In this document: one piece after another, positions 8,395 through 17,228 of the stretch
Numbering within the stretch: position 1 is the stretch's first letter
How the letters are laid out: each line of letters starts with the position of its first letter
Assembly: GCA_019247695.1 (NCBI GenBank)
Contig: JAFBAP010000109.1
Location: 47,216-111,215 of the forward strand
Direction of reading: 5' to 3'
Length of the DNA: 64,000 bases
Source of the DNA: Verrucomicrobiota bacterium
GTDB taxonomy: Bacteria > Verrucomicrobiota > Verrucomicrobiia > Chthoniobacterales > JAFAMB01
The notes under the pieces: generated by a model
Told to the model about the DNA's origin: nothing
Database searches by the model: none
What the model saw: the letters and a program-made list of their open reading frames with translations, nothing else
Position numbers and translations under genes: made by a program

Positions 8395-9768
8395 GTGAAT
8401 ATTTTCTCCCTTATCCGTAAACAAGCGGAGTCACAACCTGACCAGATCGCTTACCATAATTTCACTGACCCGGCCGGTCCGCTGACCTATCGAGAACTCG
8501 TGGCAAACGCTGAGGTTTTCGCTCGGCAGCTTCGCGCCGAGGGTGTGCGCTCCGGCGAACGGCATGGACTGTACCTGGACGAGGGTTCGGGTTTTCTGGT
8601 AACTGCCCTCGGCCTGCTCGCGGCCGGTGTTTGCATGGTACCCATGGGCACCTTTCTTCCCGGCAAAGAGGTCGATTACATCGCGGGGGCAGCCGGGCTG
8701 CATGCACTCCACGCAGCCCGCAAGGCAGGCTTTCGGAACGCGCACGTGCCTGCCATCGACGACCGTCGCGACGAGGATTTTCGAGCCGCGTTCCCCGCTT
8801 ATATCCGGTTCACCTCCGGGACGACAGGCCAGCGCAAAGGCGTGCTGCTCAGCCACCAGACCATCTTCGATCGCCTCGCGGCAGCCGATCAGATCCTCCG
8901 GATCACCCCGCGTGACCGGGTCTGGTTTCAACTTCCAATGGCGGACCATTTTGTCGTTTCAGTCCTGCTTTACCTTTCGCGGGGCGCCACCATCCTGACG
9001 ACGGCCCCGCAAGCCGATGAAACCTGGCGGATGCTGGCTAAGACGCATGCCCCAACCCTGATCTACGGATCCCCGGCATTTTACCGGGATCTGAACGCGT
9101 CAACGGTTTCCGCCCTGCCCGAAGTACGCCTGGCGATTTCAACCACCTCACTGCTGCCTCAAAAGGTGCAGCACGGTTTCCAGAGCCGCTTTGGCCGTTC
9201 ATTGAATGTGGCGCTCGGCATCATCGAAGCGGGTTTGCTGACGCTGGATCAAACGCACGACAGGCCCGGTTCGGTCGGAAAGGTCATGCCTGCTTACCAA
9301 GTGACGATCGTGGGAGCTGATGGCCGGCCTGTTCCCGCCGGCGAACTGGGCGAACTGCACGTCGCCGGCCCGGGCCTGCTCGATGGCTACCTCAACCCCT
9401 GGCGGCCCCGCCGCTGCCTGTTGCGCGAACACGGTTTTCCGACCGGAGACTTCGCCCGGCTCGATCCCGAACGCAACCTGTACCTTGCCGGACGAGGGCG
9501 CAGCCGGGTGACAATTGATGGCCTCGTTTTTTTCTGTGAAGAAGTGGAAGCGATTCTGGACGCGCTGCCGGGGATCGTGGAAAGCCGTGTTTACGTCGAT
9601 AAAACCTCCGGCAAACTGGGTGCACAGCTGGTCGTTGAAACCGCTGCAGCCGGCTTGCGGCAGGTTGAACCCTCGCTGTTTCCCGATCCGCGCATGGCGC
9701 CGGTCCTTTTTACCGTGGTAAATTCGTTACCACGCACGACGAACGGTAAGGTGTCGCGAGCGGAATAA
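8395..9768 (+). CDS. AMP-forming acyl/aryl ligase (ANL superfamily)
   Basis: Adenylates a carboxylic acid and normally transfers it to CoA or a carrier thiol. The 457 residues contain the P-loop FTSGTTGQRKGVLLSH (about residues 139-155), a later TGDFARLD motif (aspartate that binds ribose) and the A10-type PRTTNGKVSR at the C-terminus, so it should be active. It is shorter than usual for acyl-CoA synthetases because the N-terminal domain is compact. The start is GTG with only a weak ribosome site. No carrier protein or condensation partner is adjacent, so the substrate cannot be named. Confidence 0.8.
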   Translation: MNIFSLIRKQAESQPDQIAYHNFTDPAGPLTYRELVANAEVFARQLRAEGVRSGERHGLYLDEGSGFLVTALGLLAAGVCMVPMGTFLPGKEVDYIAGAAGLHALHAARKAGFRNAHVPAIDDRRDEDFRAAFPAYIRFTSGTTGQRKGVLLSHQTIFDRLAAADQILRITPRDRVWFQLPMADHFVVSVLLYLSRGATILTTAPQADETWRMLAKTHAPTLIYGSPAFYRDLNASTVSALPEVRLAISTTSLLPQKVQHGFQSRFGRSLNVALGIIEAGLLTLDQTHDRPGSVGKVMPAYQVTIVGADGRPVPAGELGELHVAGPGLLDGYLNPWRPRRCLLREHGFPTGDFARLDPERNLYLAGRGRSRVTIDGLVFFCEEVEAILDALPGIVESRVYVDKTSGKLGAQLVVETAAAGLRQVEPSLFPDPRMAPVLFTVVNSLPRTTNGKVSRAE

Positions 9769-9853
9769 AGGGTAAGGATTTATCGTTTCGCGGGCTACGG
9801 TCATTCCCGTCCGCTAAAGTCAGGACACTTCTGGTCGAAAGATCAGGAAACGG

Positions 9854-9870
9854 ACATCGGAATTTCCGAT
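9854..9870. other. Small palindrome
   Basis: CATCGGA-ATT-TCCGATG, a 7-bp stem with a 3-base loop, in the spacer after the AMP ligase. It is a possible minor hairpin or operator; nothing else supports a function. Confidence 0.3.
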
Positions 9871-9912
9871 GCGAACAGCAGACGAAAGAAGGCAGGGGAT
9901 ATAAAACAAAAA

Positions 9913-9961
9913 ACCAGCTCGACCAGAGGGGGAACACGTTCTGGGGGCCGATCGAGCTGGT
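9913..9961 (-). terminator. Intrinsic terminator-like hairpin on the minus strand
   Basis: ACCAGCTCGA (9913-9922) pairs perfectly with TCGAGCTGGT (9952-9961). On the minus strand the stem is followed at once by TTTTTTGTTTTA, a good U-tract; on plus there is none. It therefore terminates minus-strand transcription, yet no credible protein gene lies upstream on that strand before the HD gene. It could be the 3' end of a small RNA. The rest of the spacer (9769-10172) has nothing I recognise. Confidence 0.5.
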
Positions 9962-10172
9962 ATTTAAGATCATAGAAGCAAGGTAGCCGCTCAGCAACAA
10001 AAATCGTTTCAAAAAGACGGATTTTTGGTTGGCTGAGACGTATAACCGTTTTTCTGCTTGACGATCGGACGCAAAAGGGACCGCGAATCCACTTGCGAAA
10101 CGGGAACGGGTATTGAGGCCGGCGACGCCGTAAGTAGATTTTGGTTGCCATCCCGCCTGAAGCTGGAGACTC

Positions 10173-11060
10173 TTGGATCTCCCTCTAATGTTCCACCTGC
10201 AGGGTTATTTCGAGACTCGCGGCCGCTCGCAGCGGCTGTTCCAGTATGCCCCTGCGGAAACCGTACGCCTGGCTGATGCGCTGCTCGACTTCATTACAAA
10301 CCTTTTTCAAGGGTGTGTCGACGGTTTCTTACCCTGCGATACGGCTTTTCACGATCTAAACCATACGCTCGAAGCCACCAACGTGGTGCTCGATCTGTTG
10401 GCGGTGCACCGGGAAAATCCTGAGTTTACACCGTTTCGCGAATCTGACCGGTTGCTCGTCTTCGCGGCTGTCCTTTTCCACGACACCGGTTATTTGAAGC
10501 GGACCGGCGATCGCGAAGGTTCCGGGGCAAAATATTCTGCGATTCACGTCGGGAGAAGCTGCTTCCTGGCCTGGGATTTTTTGCCCGGTTTCGGTTTCAC
10601 GCCCGACGAAATACGCCAGGTCCAGAACGCGATCTGCGCAACGGCCGTGACGGCCCGCCTGGATCAATTGCCTTTTCGCAACGTTCGCGAATGGTTGATC
10701 GCCGCGATCATTGTTACCGGCGACATGCTCGGCCAGATGGCGGCCCCCGATTACCCGGAACGGTTGCCCAGCCTTTACCTGGAATTTCGTGAGGCCGGCG
10801 CCTTCTCGCGTTTTCGAAATTCAAGTTTCGGCGCTTATCAGAGCCTCCAGGACTTGCTGGCGGGAACGGAAAAGTTTTTCTACCGCCACGTTTTGCCGAC
10901 CCTCGACACGGAACTGCGCGGCGTTTACCGGCTGCTGACGGACGGGTCGGGGTACAACGCCTATCTGGACCAAATGCGGATTAACGTCGCCCGGGTGAGC
11001 GGGATGGCCAAACTACTCGCGGATGCAAATGCCGGCACCGTCCTGCCGCACCGGACCTGA
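10173..11060 (+). CDS. HD-domain metal-dependent phosphohydrolase
   Basis: About 295 residues with the metal-binding His/Asp pattern of HD phosphohydrolases: FHDLNHTLEATN, then VLFHDTGYLKR, and later a conserved region around IVTGDMLGQM. HD proteins of this type hydrolyse phosphoesters, often of nucleotides or cyclic nucleotides; the substrate here is unknown. The TTG at 10173 has GGAG four bases upstream. The ATG at 10188 (MFHLQGYFETRG) is an equally reasonable start. No signal peptide or membrane segment is seen. It is followed 46 bp later by a glycosyltransferase on the same strand. Confidence 0.7.
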   Translation: MDLPLMFHLQGYFETRGRSQRLFQYAPAETVRLADALLDFITNLFQGCVDGFLPCDTAFHDLNHTLEATNVVLDLLAVHRENPEFTPFRESDRLLVFAAVLFHDTGYLKRTGDREGSGAKYSAIHVGRSCFLAWDFLPGFGFTPDEIRQVQNAICATAVTARLDQLPFRNVREWLIAAIIVTGDMLGQMAAPDYPERLPSLYLEFREAGAFSRFRNSSFGAYQSLQDLLAGTEKFFYRHVLPTLDTELRGVYRLLTDGSGYNAYLDQMRINVARVSGMAKLLADANAGTVLPHRT

Positions 11061-11106
11061 TCCCTCGTATGGCGGCTAGCCGCCACCGTCGCGACCGGCT
11101 GGCTTT

Positions 11107-12327
11107 GTGCAATGGTACCCCGAAATGACCTGGGAGACTTCCGCCGGCGCCGTTGCGTTAAAACGTCCTTTTCGTTCTCGCTGGCTTTGGGCCGGGATCA
11201 TCGTTTGGGTGGTGGCCTTTGCCGCCGTGGTGATGCGCGTCGCAATCGTAGGCAGCCGGAATGACCTGTTTCCAACCTATCAACAGGCCGGACTGGCCTG
11301 GCTGCACGGCCAGCCCTTGTATCAAACCCATCAAGGGTTCATTTACACACCGCCCGTCGCTGCCCTTTTCGCGCTCCTGGCGTGGGTTCCGCCAAATCTA
11401 GGCGCGGCCCTCTGGCGTTTTCTTAACCTCATCGCATTCCTCGCCGCCGCCCTTTGGTGGTTTCGCCGGAATACACCGAACGCCAATGCCGACCGGCAGG
11501 GCCTCTTCCTTCTGCTCCTTTTTCCGGTCTCACTCGGCAACCTGAATAACGGCCAGGTTAACCCGCTGATGATCGCCCTGTTGATCAGTGCCGTGCTGCT
11601 GGCAGAGGCAAGGCGTTGGACCCTCTCGGCGCTCTGCGTTACCGTCGCGACCTATTTCAAAATCTACCCGCTGGCCATCGGGTTGCTGCTGGCCGTGATT
11701 TATCCCAAAGAATTCTCCTGGCGATTGCTGTTGGCTCTCGCCGGAGCGGGACTGCTGTCGCTCGCTCTGCAACACCCGAATTATGTGATCGATCAGTACC
11801 AGCGCTGGTTTGAGTCGCGACGGACGGACCCCCGCCGCTACAACATCGACATGGCGCCACGCGACCTTTGGATGCTGGCGCGCGCGTTGCACGTGTCCTT
11901 GACGGAGACCCTGTACGCTTTGACGCAGGCCTCGACCGCCGCCGCTCTGGCCCTGGTGTGCGGATGGGGACGCCTTCACCACTGGCCGGAAGAGCGTCTG
12001 CAGCACGCGGCGCTGCTGCTCGGCTGCTGTTGGATGCTGCTGCTGGGGCCCTCCACCGAATCGGCTACCTACGTTTTACTGGCGCCGCTCCTCGTTTACG
12101 CCCTCTTCACCGCCGTCCGGCACCCGATCGGAACGCGCATCCTGCTTTCGGCAAGTTACGGGATCCTGTTGTTGGGACTGGCTCTCAACAGCTTCCTGCA
12201 TCTGAAAAAGAATGTTTACCTCAAATCGGTCCAACCGTTCGGGGCGCTCTTGTTTCTGGTTTATGCCTGCGCCTGGATCTTTTCGCCGCGCTGGTGGAAA
12301 ATGCCACAAGTGAAGAGTGGCGGGTAA
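11107..12327 (+). CDS. GT87-type (DUF2029) membrane glycosyltransferase
   Basis: Polytopic membrane protein of ~406 residues (start GTG 11107, or more likely ATG 11125, MTWETSAG). The first membrane helix (WLWAGIIVWVVAFAAVV) is followed by the periplasmic segment FPTYQQAGLAWLHGQPLY. FIYTPPVAALFALLAWVP is typical of this polyprenyl-phosphate-sugar-dependent family. Several further hydrophobic segments follow to the end. It probably transfers mannose or another hexose from a lipid carrier on the outer face of the inner membrane. The stop is followed directly by CGGGTAA repeats. Confidence 0.8.
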   Translation: MQWYPEMTWETSAGAVALKRPFRSRWLWAGIIVWVVAFAAVVMRVAIVGSRNDLFPTYQQAGLAWLHGQPLYQTHQGFIYTPPVAALFALLAWVPPNLGAALWRFLNLIAFLAAALWWFRRNTPNANADRQGLFLLLLFPVSLGNLNNGQVNPLMIALLISAVLLAEARRWTLSALCVTVATYFKIYPLAIGLLLAVIYPKEFSWRLLLALAGAGLLSLALQHPNYVIDQYQRWFESRRTDPRRYNIDMAPRDLWMLARALHVSLTETLYALTQASTAAALALVCGWGRLHHWPEERLQHAALLLGCCWMLLLGPSTESATYVLLAPLLVYALFTAVRHPIGTRILLSASYGILLLGLALNSFLHLKKNVYLKSVQPFGALLFLVYACAWIFSPRWWKMPQVKSGG

Positions 12328-12484
12328 CGGGTAACGGGTAACGAGTGTCGGGTGTCGGGTGTCGGGGGCGAGCCGCCCATGTCAAGTATGTAACTTTTCT
12401 CCCCGCCGTGTTCGCCGTGGTTCGCCGTGTTCGCCGTGTGAACTCTTACGTTGTGCCCGCCAAACCCGCTGTGCCCGCCGTGTG
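12322..12484. repeat. Mosaic repeat element 3
   Basis: Begins at the glycosyltransferase stop with GGGTAAC units (about three), then GGGTGTC units (about three), a short unique part, and a GCCGTG-rich block (TTCGCCGTGGTTCGCCGTG) leading into GTGAACTCTTACGTTGTG. It ends at the stop of the minus-strand OmpA-type gene. Only one arm of the usual palindrome is seen. Confidence 0.75.
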
Positions 12485-13576
12485 TCAGGGTTGCACGAGC
12501 CAGATTTCCACGACTCGATTTTTGGCCGCGTCACTCTTATCGAACATGTCCGAGCCGCCCATGCCGACCGCCCGCATCAGGTTCCTGATTTTGGTCTGGC
12601 TTTGCAGGATGTGGACCATGTTTGCGGCCCGGCGGTGCGATATTTCCAGGTTCTGCGCCTCTGAACCTGTACGATCGGCGTAACCGGCACAGACCAGCAC
12701 AATCGTTGGATCTTCAAAAAGCGTCTGAAAATTCGGGCGGCGCAGGTACGACAGGAGATGCTCGACCTGGTTGTTTTCGGGCCAGATCCGGCCGCTCGAA
12801 AAAGGCACGATGGCGAGCTTGGTGAATCCGCGTGCACGTTCGACCTGGGCATAAAGGTGATCTTTTTCGGCTTTGGTAAGTTCTTTAAGGAGATCGATGC
12901 GCACCAGCACCTCCTGGCGCACGCGTTGCTCCTCCTCAGGATCCTTTTTTAGCAGAATCGGAGCATTATCATGCGCATCCGGTCCGGTCGGGGCAGCTGC
13001 TGCCTGGTCCGGCGGACTCGAATTGCCGGCAGGATCGGTGCGGTTGCTGCCGCCCGGAGCCGGGCTGGCACTCGGATCGGGAGCGGTCGTGATCCCGAGC
13101 TCAGCGGCCACGGCCATGGCCGGCATTGGCTCAGGGGAGGTTGAGTCAGCCGGGCTTGAATCCGGCGTCGTTCCGGGCGCTTTCGAATCAGGGGATGCTT
13201 GAGCCGCCCGGCTCGTATTCACCGGGCCGGCGGGTGAGGGCGCGCCAGGAGCGAGAATCCGCTGCTCTTGAGCGGCCGGGCTCGGGCTTGCAAACTCCGT
13301 GAAGCGCGGCTGCAGCGGTGGCGTGGCCGATGCCGGCGAGGAAGGAACCATCGTCACATTCGGCACCGGGGTGGTAACGGCCGGAGAGCGCGCCGGTTGA
13401 ACCTCGGTAATGCCGGCGCCTTTGCCGGCCCGCAGCGCCCTGATCGCGATAAAAGCGGCGATGCCGAAGCCGCCTAACCCGAAAAGCAACGTCAGCGCGA
13501 CGATCAGCCAAACGCCTGCCGGCGTTTTCGCACGGCGCGGGTTTGCCTTTTTCTCCTTCACATTTACTTCACCCAT
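12485..13576 (-). CDS. Membrane-anchored protein with C-terminal OmpA-like domain
   Basis: About 363 residues: a short basic cytoplasmic tail, one membrane helix (VWLIVALTLLFGLGGFGIAAF), then a ~150-residue linker rich in Pro, Ala, Ser and Thr. A charged coiled region (EEEQRVRQEVLVRIDLLKEL) precedes an OmpA-type domain with YADRTGSEAQNLEISHRR. OmpA domains bind peptidoglycan, so it likely spans from inner membrane to cell wall like MotB or TolR-class proteins. The ATG at 13576 shares its A with the glyS stop (TGATG), indicating translational coupling. A second OmpA-domain protein lies on the other side of glyS. Confidence 0.75.
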   Translation of the reverse strand: MGEVNVKEKKANPRRAKTPAGVWLIVALTLLFGLGGFGIAAFIAIRALRAGKGAGITEVQPARSPAVTTPVPNVTMVPSSPASATPPLQPRFTEFASPSPAAQEQRILAPGAPSPAGPVNTSRAAQASPDSKAPGTTPDSSPADSTSPEPMPAMAVAAELGITTAPDPSASPAPGGSNRTDPAGNSSPPDQAAAAPTGPDAHDNAPILLKKDPEEEQRVRQEVLVRIDLLKELTKAEKDHLYAQVERARGFTKLAIVPFSSGRIWPENNQVEHLLSYLRRPNFQTLFEDPTIVLVCAGYADRTGSEAQNLEISHRRAANMVHILQSQTKIRNLMRAVGMGGSDMFDKSDAAKNRVVEIWLVQP

Positions 13577-14943
13577 CACTCCAGTTGTTGCGCCAGAAAA
13601 GCCGGGATGTCCTTGATCGCGAGACGATCCTGCTTCATGGAGTCACGGTACCGGATGGTCACGGTGTCCTGGTTGGCCGGCCCATTCTCGCCAATCGTAT
13701 CGAAATCCACCGTTACGCAAAATGGCGTTCCAATCTCATCCTGCCGCCGGTACCGGCGTCCGATCGCGCCTGATTCGTCATAGAAAACCTGCATGCGCGA
13801 GCGGATCAGCCCGAACACCTCGCGCGCCCGGGCGACCAGACGCTCGTTGTTTTTGACCAGAGGGAACACGCCGCATTTGACCGGTGCCATCCTCGGATGG
13901 AACCGGAGCACGGTTCGGGTCTCAGCCTTCCCTTTCTCGTCGGTCACCGTCTCCTCATCGTAGGCGGCGCAGATTAACGCGAGCGCCGTCCGGTCGACTC
14001 CTGCGCTCGGCTCCACCACGTGCGGAATGAAATGCTGCTTGGTTTCCTCATCGAAATAGGTCAGCGGTTTGCCGCTGAACTCCTGATGCTGCTTGAGGTC
14101 GTAATCGGTGCGGTAAGCCACCCCTTCGAGTTCCTGAACCCCGAACGGAAACCGGAACTCAATATCATAAGTTCCTTTCGAGTAATGGGCGCATTCTTCT
14201 GGCGGGATTTTGTGCACGTGCAGCAGGTCGTCGGAAAGCCCAATATTACGGTAAAACGCCAAACGCTCTCCTAACCAATATTCGAGTAATTCTGGTCCTT
14301 GCTCCGGACGACAGAAATATTCGAGTTCCATCTGCTCGAATTCCCGGGACCGGAATGTGAAGTTGCGCGGGTTGATCTCGTTGCGGAACGCCTTCCCGAT
14401 CTGAGCAATGCCGAACGGGAGCTTTTTCCGGGAAACTTCCAGGACGTTCCTGAACTGGACGAAAATCGACTGGGCGGTCTCGGGGCGCAGGTAGGTCAGC
14501 GACGAGTCGTCCTCGGTGGCGCCGACGTACGTTTTGAACATCAGGTTAAAGGCCCGCGGTTCGGTAAGGTCCTGGCTTCCGCAGACCGGGCATTGCGGCT
14601 TGTCATTCTTAAGCGGCAGCTGGTCGGCGCGCAGGCGCGACTTGCAATTTCTGCAATCCACCATCGGGTCGCTGAAAGTTGCTTCGTGCCCGCTGGCCTG
14701 CCAGACTTGGCGGTTCATCAGAATGGACCCGTCGAGCCCGACCACGTCGTCCCGTTCCCGGACCATCCGCCGCCACCAAAAGTCTTTGAGGTTGCGTTTG
14801 AGTTCCACCCCAAGCGGGCCATAATCCCAGCAACCGTTCAGACCGCCATAAATTTCACTGGTTTGGAAGACGAACCCACGCCGCTTGCAAAGGCTGACGA
14901 TCTTTTCCATTCGTTCGATTTCCGGTTTCAACTGCTGGCCCAT
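13576..14943 (-). CDS. glyS: Glycyl-tRNA synthetase, single-chain type
   Basis: Class II synthetase of the alpha2 (eukaryote/archaea/Firmicutes-like) form rather than the GlyQ/GlyS heterotetramer. Motifs include GFVFQTSEIYGGLNGCWDYG at the N-terminus, a zinc site CRNCKS...CPVCG, TYLRPETAQSIF, RNEINPRNFTFRSREFEQME and the C-terminal anticodon-binding region beginning RMAPVKCGVFPLV. The start is the ATG at 14943 (MGQQLKPEIERME); another ATG 33 bases further in (MEKIVSL) is possible. It is divergent from the second OmpA-domain gene and coupled to the first. Confidence 0.95.
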   Translation of the reverse strand: MGQQLKPEIERMEKIVSLCKRRGFVFQTSEIYGGLNGCWDYGPLGVELKRNLKDFWWRRMVRERDDVVGLDGSILMNRQVWQASGHEATFSDPMVDCRNCKSRLRADQLPLKNDKPQCPVCGSQDLTEPRAFNLMFKTYVGATEDDSSLTYLRPETAQSIFVQFRNVLEVSRKKLPFGIAQIGKAFRNEINPRNFTFRSREFEQMELEYFCRPEQGPELLEYWLGERLAFYRNIGLSDDLLHVHKIPPEECAHYSKGTYDIEFRFPFGVQELEGVAYRTDYDLKQHQEFSGKPLTYFDEETKQHFIPHVVEPSAGVDRTALALICAAYDEETVTDEKGKAETRTVLRFHPRMAPVKCGVFPLVKNNERLVARAREVFGLIRSRMQVFYDESGAIGRRYRRQDEIGTPFCVTVDFDTIGENGPANQDTVTIRYRDSMKQDRLAIKDIPAFLAQQLE

Positions 14944-15052
14944 AGTGACAGGGAGAATGGCAATGGCCGCCCGCGTCGTCAACCGGGCGGCGCAGTTGCG
15001 CCCGACCTATGCTATAGTGGGGTTTCGTATGGCTTCATTCTCTGAGGACCTG

Positions 15053-16051
15053 ATGGCGGACACTTCGGTCTCGTTGCGCCCCTGGATTATCCCTGCGTTG
15101 TCGCTGTCAATTGCGTTCCATGGAGCACTGTTCTATGCCTTCAGCCAGAAGACGCTTGCCCGCTTCGAATCGCCGGATCAGCCGCGGCTGGTGCCGCGCG
15201 TGTTCAGCGTAAACCGGTTGCAGGTCGACCAGAAGCTCTTGCAGCCGGAAGCAAAAAAACCGGAGAAACCGGCCAGCCTGAGCAGTGGCCAACCGGCCTC
15301 GGCGCAAACGCTGGCGCAGTTTGATGGGTCCTTCGAAAAGGATATCGACAAGATCAGGGAGGTCCGGGCAACGCCGGAAGTCAACTCGCCGGCCGTGCCG
15401 GACATTAAAGATAAACCGAGCGTGGAGGCCCAGTCGGCGCTGAATGCCGCGGCCGAGGCAAAGGCGGAAAACGCCCTGGCTATCGACAAGGAACTGAACG
15501 AGGTCAGGCAACAATTGCTCGATGATAAGCCCGACGTGGCAACGCGGCCCAAAATTTCCTCCGGGAAAGGAAACAACCCCGGCCGTACCCTTGATGCGGA
15601 TGCGGCGGACAGCATGGCTGCGGGAACAGGCGGTATCCCTGCCGGATTCAGCAACCTGGATACTTTACTCACCAGTTCAGGCAAGGTCGGCGGCGGCACC
15701 GCCCCGATCTTGATGCCGACCGACCTGCTGTTCGATTACAATTCCGCGACGCTGCGTCCCGGTGCGGCCGCCAGCCTTGAAAAACTGGGGCACCTGATCC
15801 AGCGTAACCCGCAAGCGGTATTCCGCGTTGAAGGTCACACCGACTCTTTCGGAAGTGATCAATACAATCTCGACCTGAGCCGTCGCCGGGCCGAAACGGT
15901 AAAGGCCTGGCTGGTGCAGAACATGAACATCGACGCCGGTCGCGTGCAGGCCCAGGGCTTCGGCACCGCCCACCTTTTGGTTCCGGCAGATCGTTCGGTG
16001 GAACAACAACAGCTTAACCGCCGGGTCGAGATCGTGATCAGGACAAAGTAG
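15053..16051 (+). CDS. OmpA-family protein with N-terminal membrane anchor
   Basis: About 332 residues. The ATG at 15053 is chosen because GAGG lies five bases upstream; an ATG at 15029 is also in frame. A membrane segment (WIIPALSLSIAFHGALFYAF) is followed by a charged periplasmic linker with predicted helical character (IDKELNEVRQQLLDD). The C-terminal OmpA domain (about residues 215-332) has GHTDSFGSDQYNLDLSRRR and ends NRRVEIVIR. The N-terminal organisation recalls TonB-like proteins, but the C-terminus is the peptidoglycan-binding domain. Probably links the inner membrane to the cell wall. The stop is followed directly by mosaic repeat. Confidence 0.8.
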   Translation: MADTSVSLRPWIIPALSLSIAFHGALFYAFSQKTLARFESPDQPRLVPRVFSVNRLQVDQKLLQPEAKKPEKPASLSSGQPASAQTLAQFDGSFEKDIDKIREVRATPEVNSPAVPDIKDKPSVEAQSALNAAAEAKAENALAIDKELNEVRQQLLDDKPDVATRPKISSGKGNNPGRTLDADAADSMAAGTGGIPAGFSNLDTLLTSSGKVGGGTAPILMPTDLLFDYNSATLRPGAAASLEKLGHLIQRNPQAVFRVEGHTDSFGSDQYNLDLSRRRAETVKAWLVQNMNIDAGRVQAQGFGTAHLLVPADRSVEQQQLNRRVEIVIRTK

Positions 16052-16522
16052 TCACACGGCGGGCACAGCGGGTTTGGCGGGCACAACGTATAAGAGTTCA
16101 CACGGCGACCACGGCGAGCCACGGCGACCACGGCGGGAAGAAGGGGAAAGAGTTCGGAGCTCGGAGTTCGGGGTTCGGAGGCGTCGTAGAACCAGGTCCG
16201 ATCTCCCTCGAAGGTCACGTTCACACGGTGGGAAGACAGAATAATCCGCAGAGCACGCAGAAAAAGATCCACGAAACCGGAGCTTGACACCGGCAGCTCG
16301 CCCCCATGCTGCCACTCCGAACTCCGAACTCCGAACTCCGAACTCCGAACTCCGAACTCCGAACTCCGAACTCCGAACTCCGAACTCCGAACCCCGAACT
16401 CCGAACCCCGAACTCTACCCCCTTCTTCCTCTTCCCGCCGTGTTCGCCGTGGTTTGCCGTGGTCGCCGTGTGAACTCTTACGTTGTGCCCGCCAACCCCG
16501 CCGTGTGACCGAACTCCGAACT
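16052..16522. repeat. Mosaic repeat element 4, full palindromic copy
   Basis: The most complete copy. The left arm is a GGCGGGCACA/ACGGCGACC block (16052-16140), then four AGTTCGG-type units (about 16150-16180). The core holds GGTCCGATCTCCC, AATCCGCAGAGCACGCAGAAA and a segment ending CCATGCTGCC. The right arm is about fourteen CTCCGAA units (16315-16412), then the complementary GCCGTG block with GTGAACTCTTACGTTGTGCC (16431-16509). Left and right arms are reverse complements with mismatches over roughly 100 bp. The right end runs into the menG stop codon, which lies inside ACTCTACCC. Confidence 0.85.
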
Positions 16523-17218
16523 CTACCCCTCCCGCCTCGCGATGTAGACGGACACGACGCCGGTGGAGAGGGGCCGGCACGTTTCCGCCGTGAACCCGAC
16601 CTCGTTCAGGAGTGCCATCATACGGTGGCCGCGGGGAAAGGCTTCGATACTTTGGCCCAGGTATTCGTAGGCGTCGGCAACGCCGGTCAGCCAGCCGGCG
16701 AAACGCGGCAGCACGTGGTGGAGGTACAGGCGGTACAACGGGAGCCAGGGCCCGGTTGGAAGCGAGAAATCCAGAATGACCAGGTGGCCGCCGGGGGCCA
16801 GCACGCGACGCATTTCGGACAACGCCCGGTGGTACGAGGCCATGTTGCGCAAGCCGAACGCGACGGTAACGACGTCGAACGCGGTATCGGCAAAAGGTAA
16901 AGCCAGCGCATCGGCGACGACGAGGCGCGACAAGCGGCGGCGGCGCGAACGGAGCAACAGCGGCGCACAAAAATCGGCTCCGACCACCTCCGCGCCCGGA
17001 ATCGCGCGCTGAATGGCTGACGCCAGGGCGCCGCTTCCTGAGGCGAGATCCAGCACGCGGCGGGGACGCCAGGCGGCCACCTGCCGGGCGACGTATCGCC
17101 GCCAGAAATGATCCATGCCGGCGCTCAGCAGGGTATTAGCCAGGTCGTACCGCGACGCGATCCGGGCAAACATGAGCTGGATGGACCGTGCATCCTGGGC
17201 CGTGTACGCGCCCTTCAT
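16523..17218 (-). CDS. menG: Demethylmenaquinone/ubiquinone C-methyltransferase
   Basis: SAM-dependent methyltransferase of 231 residues that methylates the quinone ring at the end of menaquinone (or ubiquinone) synthesis. It shows the UbiE/MenG signatures YDLANTLLSAGMDHFWRR, the SAM-binding LDLASGSGALA, VTVAFGLRNM and LAPGGHLVILDFS. The other quinone-type genes in the window (a UbiD-like and a UbiA-like gene) are not adjacent. It lies just downstream of tRNA-Leu on the same strand. Its stop codon is formed in the flanking repeat. Confidence 0.9.
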   Translation of the reverse strand: MKGAYTAQDARSIQLMFARIASRYDLANTLLSAGMDHFWRRYVARQVAAWRPRRVLDLASGSGALASAIQRAIPGAEVVGADFCAPLLLRSRRRRLSRLVVADALALPFADTAFDVVTVAFGLRNMASYHRALSEMRRVLAPGGHLVILDFSLPTGPWLPLYRLYLHHVLPRFAGWLTGVADAYEYLGQSIEAFPRGHRMMALLNEVGFTAETCRPLSTGVVSVYIARREG

Positions 17219-17228
17219 GAGGTAAAAC

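Noticed and set aside
9843..10151. 102-codon minus-strand frame in the spacer after the AMP ligase
   Set aside because: Crosses the terminator hairpin and has an Arg/Phe-rich composition without family resemblance.
16315..16412. Possible CRISPR array
   Set aside because: Seven-base units directly abut each other, with no unique spacers and no cas genes nearby.
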